Made by a program: the position numbers and the translations under genes. Under the pieces are notes generated by a model that searched no databases, had not been told where the DNA came from, and worked only from the letters and a program-made list of their open reading frames with translations. Of a DNA stretch of 64,000 nt, positions 33,647 through 43,376 are shown in pieces. Positions within the stretch are counted from its first letter, which is position 1, and each line of letters begins with the position of its first letter. Source of the DNA: Anammoximicrobium sp964645045 (GTDB taxonomy: Bacteria; Planctomycetota; Planctomycetia; Pirellulales; Pirellulaceae); assembly GCA_964645045.1 (NCBI GenBank), contig CAZXYZ010000051.1, forward strand, positions 1 to 64,000, written 5' to 3'.

Positions 33647-35383
33647 TTACAGGGGTGGTTTCGGGTCCGCCTGCTTTTCGCGGCCTGTGAAGCGCTGATT
33701 CCGCCAGATGGCCAGCCAGTGCGTCTTGGCAGGAGTATTCGACACCTGCGGCCCCGGACCTACGGCGAAATCCAGGTCCCCGTCGCCGTCCAAGTCGGCC
33801 AGTTCGAGCGTGGCATAGTTGGGAGAGCCGGTCTCGAGCGTATGCCGGACAAAAACGCCCGGCTCCGTCTGCTCCAGACCCACGATCGAAGCCAGTGTCG
33901 CGGTCTGGAGGCTGTGGGGCATGACCGGCGGCGGAAGCCAGGCCACCACCACGATGTCCAGGTCGCCGTCCCCGTCCAGGTCGCCCGCCAGGGCGCGGTA
34001 CGCGCCGGTCATGTCGGTGAGCCGGTGGTACTTGAACCGCAGGTCACCGAGGTTCTCCAGCCATTGGACGCCGTGCGACGGATTGGCGTACATGTTGTCC
34101 CAGGCATCCCCGTTGGTATACAGGATGTCCTGGTCTCCGTCCTGATCCAGATCGGCCAACTCGATGCCGCTGGACCCGAACATCAGATCCGGTCCCGCCC
34201 AGAGGGTCTGGAGCTGAAACTGCCCGCCGCCTCGATTCACGAACGCATCCACGTGTTCCCATTCCTGGCTGACCAGCGCGACGAAGTCCGGCAGCCCGTC
34301 GCCGTTGAAGTCATGTACCGGCACGTGAATCGTGCCGGGACGATCATCGAGTCGTTGGCGTTCGAAACGGGGGGGTTCACCGCGCTCGGCGACATTCCTG
34401 CAAAAATAGATCCCGCCCGTCTGGTAATGCCCGAACTCGGCCACCACCAGGTCGAGATTCCCGTCGCCGTCGAACTCGGCCACCCGCACGTCAGCGATCC
34501 GTCCCAGGCCGGACACCAGCACCGTCTCCTGGAAACGGCCCGACTCTTTCTCGCGCCGGAGCCAGACGACCCGGCCCCGATCGTGATCGCAGGGGAGGGA
34601 ACTGCCCAGGTCGGCGACGACCAGATCGGTCGCTCCATCCCCATCGAGATCGCACGGCTCAAGGTGACAGGGATGGTTGAGCCGAGCCAGGACCTGGGGT
34701 TGGGGACTGCCGTCGCGGAGATCGACGGAAGCGACGCGGCCGAAACGCAGATCGCAGAACAACAACAGGGGATGGCCGTGCGGTGCCAGACGGGCCCACC
34801 GCAGGTGAGCGATTTCCGGACGGACCCCGGCCTCTGGGTCCCAAGTCAGCTCCTCGACGACAAACTTCACCCGCAACTCGGTCGGGGCTTCCACCGGTTG
34901 CGGAAACAGCACTTCTTGCGGCGCCCGAGACCGAAAATAGTCGACCACTTGGTACAGGGGCGGCGGGTGCAGGTCATTCCGCCCCGATCGCGCATAAAAC
35001 TCGTAGCCGCGTTGCACTTCGATATGCCAGCGGTCGCGCGGAAGATTCTCCGCCCGTGGCAGCGTGTGGCAGTCGCTGCAGAACGCAACGATTTGCGCCT
35101 CCACCGGCGGGTCGATCGCCAGCGACCGCAAATCGCCGGACGCCCGGGTGAGATCGTCGTTCCGCCGCGCATCGCGGGACCAGGTGTACCAGGCGGCCAA
35201 CGCGGCGACGGCACACGCGAGTAGGGGCGCGGCAGCCAGCGTCCTGCCGCGGCTGTCGCGTAGCACAACTCTCCAGAGCCGTGCCGCAAAGGCCAGCATC
35301 CGGGTGCGGATGGATAGGTTCCGTGGGTCGGTTCCTTTCGGCGTTCCCTCCGGCTCGCTGATCGTCTGGATCGGGTCTGTCAT
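33647..35383 (-). CDS. Membrane-anchored FG-GAP/VCBS-repeat protein with one c-haem motif
   Basis: The 578-residue protein is a paralogue of the one at 24061. It has a cytoplasmic leader of about 48 residues, one transmembrane segment (about 50-66), a CSDCH haem motif (FCSDCHTLPRAENLPRD, about residue 100), and FG-GAP beta-propeller repeats (DLDGDGATDLVVADLG, DFNGDGLPDFVALVS, DLDQDGDQDILYTNGD, DLDGDGDLDFAVGPG). The DNA coding for residues about 33-41 (RLWRVVLRD) matches half of a family D repeat. It faces the SGNH gene convergently. Confidence 0.85.
   Translation of the reverse strand: MTDPIQTISEPEGTPKGTDPRNLSIRTRMLAFAARLWRVVLRDSRGRTLAAAPLLACAVAALAAWYTWSRDARRNDDLTRASGDLRSLAIDPPVEAQIVAFCSDCHTLPRAENLPRDRWHIEVQRGYEFYARSGRNDLHPPPLYQVVDYFRSRAPQEVLFPQPVEAPTELRVKFVVEELTWDPEAGVRPEIAHLRWARLAPHGHPLLLFCDLRFGRVASVDLRDGSPQPQVLARLNHPCHLEPCDLDGDGATDLVVADLGSSLPCDHDRGRVVWLRREKESGRFQETVLVSGLGRIADVRVAEFDGDGNLDLVVAEFGHYQTGGIYFCRNVAERGEPPRFERQRLDDRPGTIHVPVHDFNGDGLPDFVALVSQEWEHVDAFVNRGGGQFQLQTLWAGPDLMFGSSGIELADLDQDGDQDILYTNGDAWDNMYANPSHGVQWLENLGDLRFKYHRLTDMTGAYRALAGDLDGDGDLDIVVVAWLPPPVMPHSLQTATLASIVGLEQTEPGVFVRHTLETGSPNYATLELADLDGDGDLDFAVGPGPQVSNTPAKTHWLAIWRNQRFTGREKQADPKPPL
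35262..35285. repeat. Half-copy of family D palindrome inside the FG-GAP gene
   Basis: GTAGCACAACTCTCCAGAGC followed by CGTG resembles GTAGCATGGCTCTCC...GAGCCGTGC of family D with a few changes. It codes in frame for the segment before the transmembrane helix. Confidence 0.55.
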
Positions 35384-35491
35384 GCCGTGATTTTACCCGT
35401 TCGCGGTGTTGGGTTACAGCGGATATTGTATGATAGCTGCCTTGCCCGTCCCCGGCCCATGCTCCGCCGACGGCTGGGTTGAGTCTCGCAC

Positions 35492-35585
35492 ACAGGGTTT
35501 CGGAAGATGTCACTCACACTGGCGAACCCCTGGCGTTAGCCCGGGGGTGGTTGCGTCCCGTATACAGGGTTTCGGAAGATGTCAC
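35492..35585 (+). repeat. 22-bp direct repeat, second copy containing a start codon
   Basis: ACAGGGTTTCGGAAGATGTC (plus AC) occurs at 35492-35513 and again at 35564-35585, 72 bases apart. The second copy contains the GGAAG ribosome site and the ATG (35579) of the following gene; the first contains an identical GGAAG-ATG pair at 35508 that opens a frame of its own. Confidence 0.85.
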
Positions 35586-37606
35586 GGAAAAGGCGATCTC
35601 AGAAGACGAATTCCCTCAAGCGTTCCCGGAGCGGGCGCCGAATCGTGCTCTTCATCGCCGTACTCCTTCTCCTGGCAGCTCTTCTGGTAGTTTGTCGTAG
35701 TACTCTGGTCTGGTCGACCCGGATGCTGGCCCGTGCCAGCATCCACGACGGGGCGATCAGCACGGCGCAGGAGTGGCTGGATTGGTCGGCTTGGTTGGAT
35801 TCGGGCGACGGCGCGACGGATTTGCTCCGCGCCTCGTGTTTCCGCTGGCTGCGGGAACAGGATCGCTGGCAGGCGGCTCTCACGCTGGCCGAGAAAAAGG
35901 GTGCGCCCGCTTCCCTGGTCCGACAGGAGGAAACGCTGGGGCGGATCCAGGGCGGCCAGCTTGACGGAGGAGTCGAGGGTGAACTGGCGGCGATGACCGA
36001 AACGGGCGTACCGCCGGACGATCTCTGTACGGCCCTCGTGACCGGCTGTTTGGTCACTCAAAATCCGGCCCGGGCGAAACTCGTCCTCGATACCTGGGGG
36101 GCCCAGTATCCGGAGGAGGCCCAGTTGGCGTATCTGCGGGCAGTCTACTGGCTCTGGATGAGCGAAGTCGAACACAACATTGTGCGGCGGCGGGATTTCA
36201 CCGAGCGGGCCAGACAGGAATTCGAACGGGCTCTGGCCAAGCAGCCGCGCCACGAGTTGGCACGGGCCGCGTTGGTCGGACTGCTGGAGGACCAGAGCCG
36301 GTTGGAAGAGGCTGCGGCGCTGGCGGCCGATGCGCCCGCCAGCGAGGCCGCCGCACTGAACCTGGCGCGGCTGCTGCGGGGATTAGGCCGGCTGGACGAT
36401 GCCCGCAGGGTGCTGGAGCCGTTGACACGACAGCCTCAGGCATCGGTGAAACTTGCCGCTCAGATGGCTGAGCTCGAACTCGAGTCGGGCCATTACCAGG
36501 CCGCGGACAGGTGGTTCGCCCGCGCGGCGGTAGAGACGCTCGAAGGAACGCAGAGCCTGGTCGCAGCGGCGTGTTCCTCGGCCCTCCAGGAGAATCCCGC
36601 CCGCGCCCGGCAACTGATCGCGCGCAGCGATGCGGTCCACAACCGCAAGGTGCGGATGCAAGATTTGAGCGACCGCCTCGCCGTCGTTGCGGATGACCCC
36701 CAGACGCAGGACGAGTTGCGGCGATGGGCGGCGATGCCTCCCGGCAAAACCGAACTCGACGCGGGGCCAACCGGGGATGCAGGGCCGGAGGAAGCCGCGG
36801 CGAGCACCGCTTCCGGGTTGTACACCTTGCACTGCAGCGGATGCCACGGCGAGAACGGCGACGGCGACGGTCGCGCCGCGCGGCACTTGTTTCCCAAACC
36901 CCGCGATTTCCGCGCCAGCCGGTCCCGGCTGGTGAGCACTGTCAACGGGGTCCCTACGCTCGAAGACCTGGAAGCGGTCATCCGGCGGGGGATGCCAGGC
37001 ACGTCGATGCGCGCCTTCGACCAGCTGACCCAAAACCAGCGGATGCTGCTGGCGCAAGAGGTCCGGCGGCTGAACCGCCTGGGCACGCGCGAGCAGTTCA
37101 TCGCCAGGCTCAGGCAGGAGGCAGAGGAGGACGCCGACGAGCACGAGGTCCGCCAGGTTGTCGAACTGAGCACCACACCCGGCGACGCCGCCAGGGTTCC
37201 CCGCATCGGCCCGGCCGAACCCCAGGCGATCGCGCGCGGCCGCGCCGCCTATCTCCAGCTGGGGTGCAAGAACTGCCACGGCGAAGACGGGACGGGCGTC
37301 TGGGACCTGCCCCTGTTCGACGAGAACGGCCGTCCCGCGCCGCCGCGCGATCTGGTCCACGAGGCGTTCAAAGGCGGGCCCGATCCGGAGACGATCTACC
37401 TGCGCGTCCTGTTGGGTATGCCCGGCACTCCCCATCCGGCATGCCCGAGCCTGGCCGACGAGCAGCGGATCGATCTGGTTCAGTACTGCCGCTCTCTTTC
37501 CCGAGAGCCCAAACGCAGCTGGTCCAATCACCAGCGGGCCGTGCAAGCATGGACACCCCCACAGCCAGGCAACATGCCTCGCGCCAACTCGTCCCCGCCA
37601 TCGTGA
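35579..37606 (+). CDS. Membrane-anchored TPR protein with C-terminal dihaem cytochrome c
   Basis: The 675-residue protein has a basic N terminus, a transmembrane segment (VLFIAVLLLLAALLVV, about 23-38), helical tetratricopeptide-like repeats (about 55-385) and two cytochrome c modules with CSGCHGENGDGDG near residue 418 and CKNCHGEDGTG near residue 563. Methionines suited as axial haem ligands follow (RGMPGTSM; VLLGMPGTPHPAC). It probably moves electrons outside the membrane while the TPR part binds a partner. The start lies in the second copy of a 22-bp direct repeat. Confidence 0.87.
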   Translation: MSRKRRSQKTNSLKRSRSGRRIVLFIAVLLLLAALLVVCRSTLVWSTRMLARASIHDGAISTAQEWLDWSAWLDSGDGATDLLRASCFRWLREQDRWQAALTLAEKKGAPASLVRQEETLGRIQGGQLDGGVEGELAAMTETGVPPDDLCTALVTGCLVTQNPARAKLVLDTWGAQYPEEAQLAYLRAVYWLWMSEVEHNIVRRRDFTERARQEFERALAKQPRHELARAALVGLLEDQSRLEEAAALAADAPASEAAALNLARLLRGLGRLDDARRVLEPLTRQPQASVKLAAQMAELELESGHYQAADRWFARAAVETLEGTQSLVAAACSSALQENPARARQLIARSDAVHNRKVRMQDLSDRLAVVADDPQTQDELRRWAAMPPGKTELDAGPTGDAGPEEAAASTASGLYTLHCSGCHGENGDGDGRAARHLFPKPRDFRASRSRLVSTVNGVPTLEDLEAVIRRGMPGTSMRAFDQLTQNQRMLLAQEVRRLNRLGTREQFIARLRQEAEEDADEHEVRQVVELSTTPGDAARVPRIGPAEPQAIARGRAAYLQLGCKNCHGEDGTGVWDLPLFDENGRPAPPRDLVHEAFKGGPDPETIYLRVLLGMPGTPHPACPSLADEQRIDLVQYCRSLSREPKRSWSNHQRAVQAWTPPQPGNMPRANSSPPS

Positions 37607-38002
37607 ATTCCGGATACGGAAGGTAGATCGCGAAGGCATCGTAGATCCAATGAGGCTTGATGACAGACCCAACGTAGGGCCAGAAGCCCGCGAAGAACCC
37701 CCTATCGCTCGGCGACAGCCACACTTGCATCAGGCATCGCGGTGGTTCAGAATAGGCAGGCATTTGTGAGATTTACCCATAGCGCCCGTCGAGACCGACT
37801 CGTACCGTGCCCGCCATCCCGGTAGCGGACAAAACCGGGATGGGGGTAGGGGCAGGATTCGCTTCCGTTTCAATACGCCAACTCGAAGGCATTCCAGACT
37901 TAGCGTAGACTGTAATCGCAAATGGGGCCACCAGTAGCGGGTTGTTTCGACCGAAGCGGGTCGATATCGCAAAGTCATGTACGCCTGACACCGAACTCAA
38001 CG
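37607..38002. other. Gap before the nuclease-NTPase pair
   Basis: This 396-base stretch separates a cytochrome gene from the defence-like pair. It holds a hairpin CATCCCGGT (37815-37823) with ACCGGGATG (37834-37842), suited to a transcription end or regulatory stem. A minus-strand frame at about 37620-37763 reads plausibly but overlaps the previous gene antisense, so it is not called. The stretch looks less GC-rich than the preceding genes. Confidence 0.5.
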
Positions 38003-39850
38003 ATGGCGACGCGGCAAGAATCTGGACACCATGCTATCGCCGGGTTTCTCTATCAGCTCCTGGGCTCGGGCGTGGAGGCATTCGAGATCTTCAACGGACC
38101 ACGAAGTGGTGATGAACCGGACGAAGCGTTACTCGTCGAACGTTTTGGGCAGGATGCTGCCGTGCTGCCCAGCGACGGCAGCAACAGGAAGCCGAGGCTG
38201 ATTCAATACAAGCATTCGAGCACGGGACAAAAAATTGTCCCGTCCGAACTTCGCGAGATCTTACAGGCTCTTCTGAAAAGCGTCCGCGCCCAAGGCATGG
38301 GGGTCGATCAAGTCGAGTACAAATTGGTCACCAACCGCCAGTACTCCCCGCACGCTGAGATGTGGGTTGCGGCAAAGGCAAAGCTCGACGGCACACTTGA
38401 GGGTTTGATTCGCTCGTCCTCCGAGGCGACAATCGACGATGTTTCGCAGCTTGCCTCGATCTTTCGACTCCTCAAACTTGACCTACGGATACCAACGGAG
38501 TTGCGGGAAGAGGTGCTCAAAGCGGGTTTCGCCTTCGGGATGTTGGATGCAGAGATCGATGCCCGCATCGACGAATTGGTCGGTTTGCTGATGCGGAAGG
38601 CAAGCGACGTGGGGCGGCGCGTTGTTCGTCGCGAAGAGATCCACAGAGCACTCACCGGTTGCGACAATCCCTTCCCACTGCTATCGGGACCATCTGCCCA
38701 GATGCGGCGTGACGATGTTGGGAAATACAAACGTGAGGAAACCGACGGACAACCCACGATTCCCCGGGTGGTTTCGGGAGACATCGCCCGATCTGTGTTG
38801 GAACATCCTGTCACCGTCGTTGTTGGGGACGGGGGAAGCGGAAAGTCCGTTGCGGTGTGCGACGCGCTTACGATCAGTCTACAAGAATTGAATACTCCGC
38901 CCGGTTTCGGGCTGATCTTGCCGGCGTTCGTGGCCGGCTCGGAAGCTGTCATGCATGCGATAGCCGGTTGGCGAAATCTGGCCAACCACAGTGACGGCCA
39001 AGCATTGAAACGGTCAGTCGGTCGACTGCGCAGTGCCTTCCCGCACAATCCGTTGCTCGTCATCTGCATTGATGCAGTGGACGAGAAGTCGGGAAACGCG
39101 CGGCTTCCAGACGAAGCTCAACGGTTCATTCGCGACTTGATCCAGAACGCTCTCGACGAGCATAATCGGTTTGGAATGCCCGTCACGTCGATCATCCTGA
39201 CGTGCCGAAGACTTGAGGAGTTGGAAAACCTCCCCCGCGGCGGTTTCGGCTTTACAGCGCCGCATCATCGCATTGACGTTGTTGATTTTGATGACGACGA
39301 AATTGAGTTGCTCGCCGCTGAGCTTGACGGCGGCGTGAGGGACCGAATCATCGGTCACTTCCAGATGCGAGCAGTGCAAGCGGGCCGGATGCCTTCTCGC
39401 GTCGCGCAGCCCGTTTCGGAAGCCGTGCTGGAAATCATCCGGCACCCCGTGCTGTGGCGATTCTTCTCGGCACTGGACGTTCTCGCGCAGCACGACTGCT
39501 TGGATGGCGGCACGAACGGACTCGATCAACTCGCCGCGAGATACCGGAATTGGTTCCGTCAAAAAGCAGAGAAGCGAATCGTCGGCCTGCTGAATGAGGA
39601 ATGCGCCACGGCCCTCGTGACCGCCGCTCTGCAGTTTCGGGACAACCCGGCGAGAATCGGCGAGCGGGAGCGCGACTGGCTGGTCCCTTGCGTTTCCGAC
39701 GGCTGTTCCAGACTGCATGCGATTCAGATTTTCGAGGAGGCCATGACAGCGGGCCTATTGGTCGAGGTTGAAAGAGGTGGGCGACGATGGCGGTGGAGGC
39801 ACACTTGGCTTTGCGAGCACCTCCTCCGCACTGGGGTGAATGGAAGATGA
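38003..39850 (+). CDS. Predicted nuclease-NTPase (DUF4297/Cap4-like nuclease with NACHT/STAND-like ATPase)
   Basis: The 615-residue protein has an N-terminal PD-(D/E)xK-like nuclease of the DUF4297/Cap4 kind: AGFLYQ (13-18), LLVERFGQD with Glu46 and Asp51, and LIQYKHSS with Gln68 and Lys70. A P-loop NTPase follows with Walker A GDGGSGKS (275-282) and Walker B-like LLVICIDAVDE (Asp357, Asp360, Glu361). The segment SIILTCRRLEEL and the C-terminal RWRHTWLCEHLL resemble STAND/NACHT regions. The next gene overlaps by four bases (ATGA), so the two act together. Such fusions serve as sensors in antiviral defence that degrade DNA upon activation. I cannot assign it to a named Avs or Cap4 system. Start ATG 38003. 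Confidence 0.75.
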   Translation: MATRQESGHHAIAGFLYQLLGSGVEAFEIFNGPRSGDEPDEALLVERFGQDAAVLPSDGSNRKPRLIQYKHSSTGQKIVPSELREILQALLKSVRAQGMGVDQVEYKLVTNRQYSPHAEMWVAAKAKLDGTLEGLIRSSSEATIDDVSQLASIFRLLKLDLRIPTELREEVLKAGFAFGMLDAEIDARIDELVGLLMRKASDVGRRVVRREEIHRALTGCDNPFPLLSGPSAQMRRDDVGKYKREETDGQPTIPRVVSGDIARSVLEHPVTVVVGDGGSGKSVAVCDALTISLQELNTPPGFGLILPAFVAGSEAVMHAIAGWRNLANHSDGQALKRSVGRLRSAFPHNPLLVICIDAVDEKSGNARLPDEAQRFIRDLIQNALDEHNRFGMPVTSIILTCRRLEELENLPRGGFGFTAPHHRIDVVDFDDDEIELLAAELDGGVRDRIIGHFQMRAVQAGRMPSRVAQPVSEAVLEIIRHPVLWRFFSALDVLAQHDCLDGGTNGLDQLAARYRNWFRQKAEKRIVGLLNEECATALVTAALQFRDNPARIGERERDWLVPCVSDGCSRLHAIQIFEEAMTAGLLVEVERGGRRWRWRHTWLCEHLLRTGVNGR

Positions 39851-42800
39851 GTAACGACAATCAGCACTCGGATGGAGATCTTCGCGACAGGTTGCTCGCG
39901 CAGCTTGAAGCGGCGAGTTCGGTCAACGCGCTGCGCGGTCTGCTTGGCGAGATCGAGCAGAGTCGCGATGCCATTGGCTTCAAATCCGCGGCTGAACTGG
40001 CGCGGATGGCGTTGTCGGCCATCTCCAGCCTCACGGCCGAAACACCCGGGGTTGCTGCCGGGGTTATTGTCGAGCACCTTTTGCCTTGGTGCTTGACCAC
40101 TGGAGAGCCAGGCGACGGTTCGTCGGGCGTCGCCTTTGAACTTCACCAGTTGCGGGGACTCCTGAAGGAATGGGTCTACCAGTATCCTCAGGCTCCGATG
40201 CTCGAAGTCCGGAGCCGGATCTTGGAGGATGTTCAAGAGCGACTGAAGAGCCATCCCACGCGAGAACTGCTTTGGGTCGCCTCCGCAATCGGATTCAGAA
40301 CATCGGGGATTACCGATCTACTATGGCCGCTGGCCGAAAGGAAGGACGAGATTGGGGACGTGGCGATTGGGGTCCTGGCGTTGTTGGGGACTGAGCCGCG
40401 TGAGCGCGATCGGTTGCTGGATGCTGCGTGTGCTCTGCTCTCGTCTAGCAAGCTTTCGCGCGGACTCCTGATTGCAGTCCAGGAACTGGTCGGACCGTAT
40501 CGAATTGAGTTGGCCGTGGCGCTGCTAAAATCGGCCGAAGAGATGTACCGTGACGAGGATCGGTTCGATTTCTCGATCGCCGTTAGCACGGCGACACATG
40601 CCGTTGACCGCTGCTCAGATGACCAGATCGTGCACGATGAGATGTGGACAGTTCTCCGCAACCACCGCGAGACCTTACGCACGACCAGCGACTACGGTTA
40701 CCGCTGCGACACGAAAGCGACGCTACGAGATCACGTTAACTGGTTGCTTGCCGATGAATTTGCGGCCGATCAGGATATCGGCGCCTACATCATGTTGACG
40801 CGGCTGAGCGAACTCACGAAACCGCAGCAGCTTGCGGCATGGGATGAAGTCGTGAGCGACAAACTGACCGGCTTCTTGGAGCGTCTCGCCAAGCAGGACA
40901 CCGAAATGAAGGGGCTCTACACCACCACTCGTTTTCGGTTGAAGACTGAAGCCTGGGAGACCGCACTGACCGCGGGCTGTTCAGGCTTGGCAGACTGGAT
41001 CGACGTAGCGGTTATGGACGAGACCAGTGCCTCCGCAGTCCATGCCATAGCCGGCATCATTGCCTGCTTGCGTCTGCCGCGTTTGCCCGCACGCATGCTG
41101 GATGCGATTGTCTCGGCGGGACCAGCCGATGACGATAACGGCATCCTGTTCAGGGAAGTGGGCATGATCGAAATTGCGCGATCCAGTTGCTGTCGCGAAG
41201 CCTTCGAGTCGCTCATGCACTTCGGGTTGACGCACAATCGGAATGTCCTGCTATCGACCATCGATGCGATTACTGATGTCGCAATCTCTCGGTTGCAGGA
41301 AGGCGACGATGATGTCATTGAAAAGCTGCTGGAGATGACGATGGCAGGCAACCAGAAACGCCATCGCGAGGCCATGATCTCGACGTTCTGCCGGCTCTGC
41401 GCACGCGGCTTCGTCCAAGGTGAGCGGCTCGTCCATTTGTGGACGTTCGCCAATGCCGATGATTTGGATAATCACTCCCGCCGTGAGGCGCTGGAAGCAA
41501 TCGGGTTGACGGATTTCGAGGAAGCGCATGCATGGAAGGACTTGATACGTCAGATCGGCCCAGGTGACGAGGGCGAATTCGGATGGCGTGCTTGCGAAGT
41601 CCTGGTGCGTCGTGATTGGCTCACGTCCGAGGACGAACAGTGGTTATTCACCCGCCTGGGGCTCGCCGAAGTTGATTCGCGACTTCGGGTCCAGAAAGCC
41701 GCAGGGATAGACGGCTGGCAAGCCTTCTTGATCGGCCTGCTGTTCCGCAAGGATAAGGACCGCTTCTGCGATGCCGTGCGTGACGTCCTGACGCATGCAC
41801 CGCTCGGTTCCGTATCTCAAATCCTCGACTCCCTGAGGCACCACGGCGACAGTTGCTCTGATGGCGTTGCGGCGGCACTTGCTGGCCGAATCCGTGTGTC
41901 GAATGACCGGGCCTCGACCGACACCGAGTTATTCAACGTCTTGGCGGCAATCGCTCCATCGAGGCTGCTGACGCTGGGCCAAGTGGCTGGTTGGACCGAT
42001 TGGCTGGTTGAAGCCCGCACGGCACTTTGTGAAGCGATTGGAACGGTGGCCACGGCCCGTGACGATTATCGAGTCGAGGCCGTTGCCTGCCTCGTACGCT
42101 TCATGCGCGACGCGTCATTTCAAGTACGACGGTCCGCCTACCGAGCCATTGCCCAATCGGACTTCCGCGTTCTTGCATCGGTTTGCCTAGCTTGGAGCCA
42201 ATCAGGTGATATGGAACTCAGAAAGCGAGCGGCTGAAGCAACGGCCTGGCTGCCGGTCTCGTCCTATCCGGACGAAGCAATTTTGGAGTTTGGGTTTGGC
42301 TGGGATCCCGAGCCGTCTGTACGGGAGATCTGGAAGGGTGTGCTCTCGGAACGACGCGGACGTCGTTGGGCCGCTGACTACCTCGATCGGATTCTGACGA
42401 GTGCTGTCGAGGACGATCAGGCTTTATTGAAGTCCTACCGCTACGGACGCGCTCTCGCTAAGATCGGCGATGACGAATCGGTGAAGCGAATCGACGACTT
42501 CTTGGCCAGCCGCGAACTGAAACCGAATGTCAGGCACTGGCTGAAGAAGGTCGCCCGCGAGATCGAGCGTCACTGGAGGAAGGTCACCGAAAGGTGGCCG
42601 GAACCGTGGTCGTTTGAACAGGGCGGCATCGAACTGTTGGATGGCGAGATCGTCCTTGGTGATGGAACGCGACTGAAGGCCAGGCTATCCCTGTGGTGCC
42701 GCTACCGTTCCGGACCGTCCGACTTCCTTGCTTGGGGCGGAGTCGCATACGAATTTGAGCGCGAGCCCTCACCCCAGGGCGACGAATTCCGGATTGAGAT

Positions 42801-43374
42801 TCAGATTTCGGGACGACCATCAGCATCCGCGAACGTGTCCGAGTCACGACGGAGCAGCCGTTCAGGAACGACACTGGTCCTCCGGGGGAGTAGTCCGTAT
42901 CCCGCGGAACCGCACTACAAGAGGACCGACGGCGGAGGCGGCTTGGTGGACGCTGTCGCCAAAATCATTCGAGAAACTGGAGTTAACCTGACCAGCGAGG
43001 AGGCCGAGGAAGCTAGCATCCGGCTACAGCCCCTGCTTGAACGAGCAGACGTGTCGCTTTTTAGGACGCATCCGGAATACGACACGGGCGTCCGCAGGAA
43101 GATCGCCTGCCAGGAAGCTGCTCTGGTGATCCGTACGCTTGCCGAATCACTTCCGCGTACGTTTCAGTCCTCAATGGCCCTTTGGCGGATTGCCAATTCT
43201 ATCCTTGAAAAGGAGTCTCTCGCACTTCGCGTGTCACCCGCGGAACTCGACAGGCTCGGCGAACTGGCGCGACTGAGCGAACGCGAGTCCGATGAGCTAC
43301 TGTTTTGGATGGTCGACCGCGTAGAAGGCGAGCGATCGGATGACGCCAAACGCCGCGCCGCAGTGACCCCGTGA
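39847..43374 (+). CDS. Large repeat-rich protein paired with the nuclease-NTPase
   Basis: The 1175-residue protein starts at ATG 39847, overlapping the stop of the nuclease-NTPase gene (ATGA), so translation is coupled. It is almost wholly alpha-helical in composition with many Leu/Ala-rich segments of about 35-40 residues, suggesting HEAT/ARM-like repeats across about 20-860; one region, QVRRSAYRAIAQSDFRVLASV (about 765-785, quoted in part), fits a HEAT helix pair. A beta-rich stretch follows near 930-1010 and a helical tail. No catalytic motif was seen. By analogy with STAND sensors, it would supply ligand recognition that is normally fused to the NTPase. Codon use looks less GC-rich than flanking genes. 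Confidence 0.7.
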   Translation: MSNDNQHSDGDLRDRLLAQLEAASSVNALRGLLGEIEQSRDAIGFKSAAELARMALSAISSLTAETPGVAAGVIVEHLLPWCLTTGEPGDGSSGVAFELHQLRGLLKEWVYQYPQAPMLEVRSRILEDVQERLKSHPTRELLWVASAIGFRTSGITDLLWPLAERKDEIGDVAIGVLALLGTEPRERDRLLDAACALLSSSKLSRGLLIAVQELVGPYRIELAVALLKSAEEMYRDEDRFDFSIAVSTATHAVDRCSDDQIVHDEMWTVLRNHRETLRTTSDYGYRCDTKATLRDHVNWLLADEFAADQDIGAYIMLTRLSELTKPQQLAAWDEVVSDKLTGFLERLAKQDTEMKGLYTTTRFRLKTEAWETALTAGCSGLADWIDVAVMDETSASAVHAIAGIIACLRLPRLPARMLDAIVSAGPADDDNGILFREVGMIEIARSSCCREAFESLMHFGLTHNRNVLLSTIDAITDVAISRLQEGDDDVIEKLLEMTMAGNQKRHREAMISTFCRLCARGFVQGERLVHLWTFANADDLDNHSRREALEAIGLTDFEEAHAWKDLIRQIGPGDEGEFGWRACEVLVRRDWLTSEDEQWLFTRLGLAEVDSRLRVQKAAGIDGWQAFLIGLLFRKDKDRFCDAVRDVLTHAPLGSVSQILDSLRHHGDSCSDGVAAALAGRIRVSNDRASTDTELFNVLAAIAPSRLLTLGQVAGWTDWLVEARTALCEAIGTVATARDDYRVEAVACLVRFMRDASFQVRRSAYRAIAQSDFRVLASVCLAWSQSGDMELRKRAAEATAWLPVSSYPDEAILEFGFGWDPEPSVREIWKGVLSERRGRRWAADYLDRILTSAVEDDQALLKSYRYGRALAKIGDDESVKRIDDFLASRELKPNVRHWLKKVAREIERHWRKVTERWPEPWSFEQGGIELLDGEIVLGDGTRLKARLSLWCRYRSGPSDFLAWGGVAYEFEREPSPQGDEFRIEIQISGRPSASANVSESRRSSRSGTTLVLRGSSPYPAEPHYKRTDGGGGLVDAVAKIIRETGVNLTSEEAEEASIRLQPLLERADVSLFRTHPEYDTGVRRKIACQEAALVIRTLAESLPRTFQSSMALWRIANSILEKESLALRVSPAELDRLGELARLSERESDELLFWMVDRVEGERSDDAKRRAAVTP

Positions 43375-43376
43375 CG

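Noticed and set aside
37620..37763. Minus-strand frame reading CLMQVWLSPSDRGFFAGFW and onward
   Set aside because: It runs antisense into the end of the TPR-cytochrome gene, has no ribosome site and no known family; possibly a decayed gene remnant, but not supportable.
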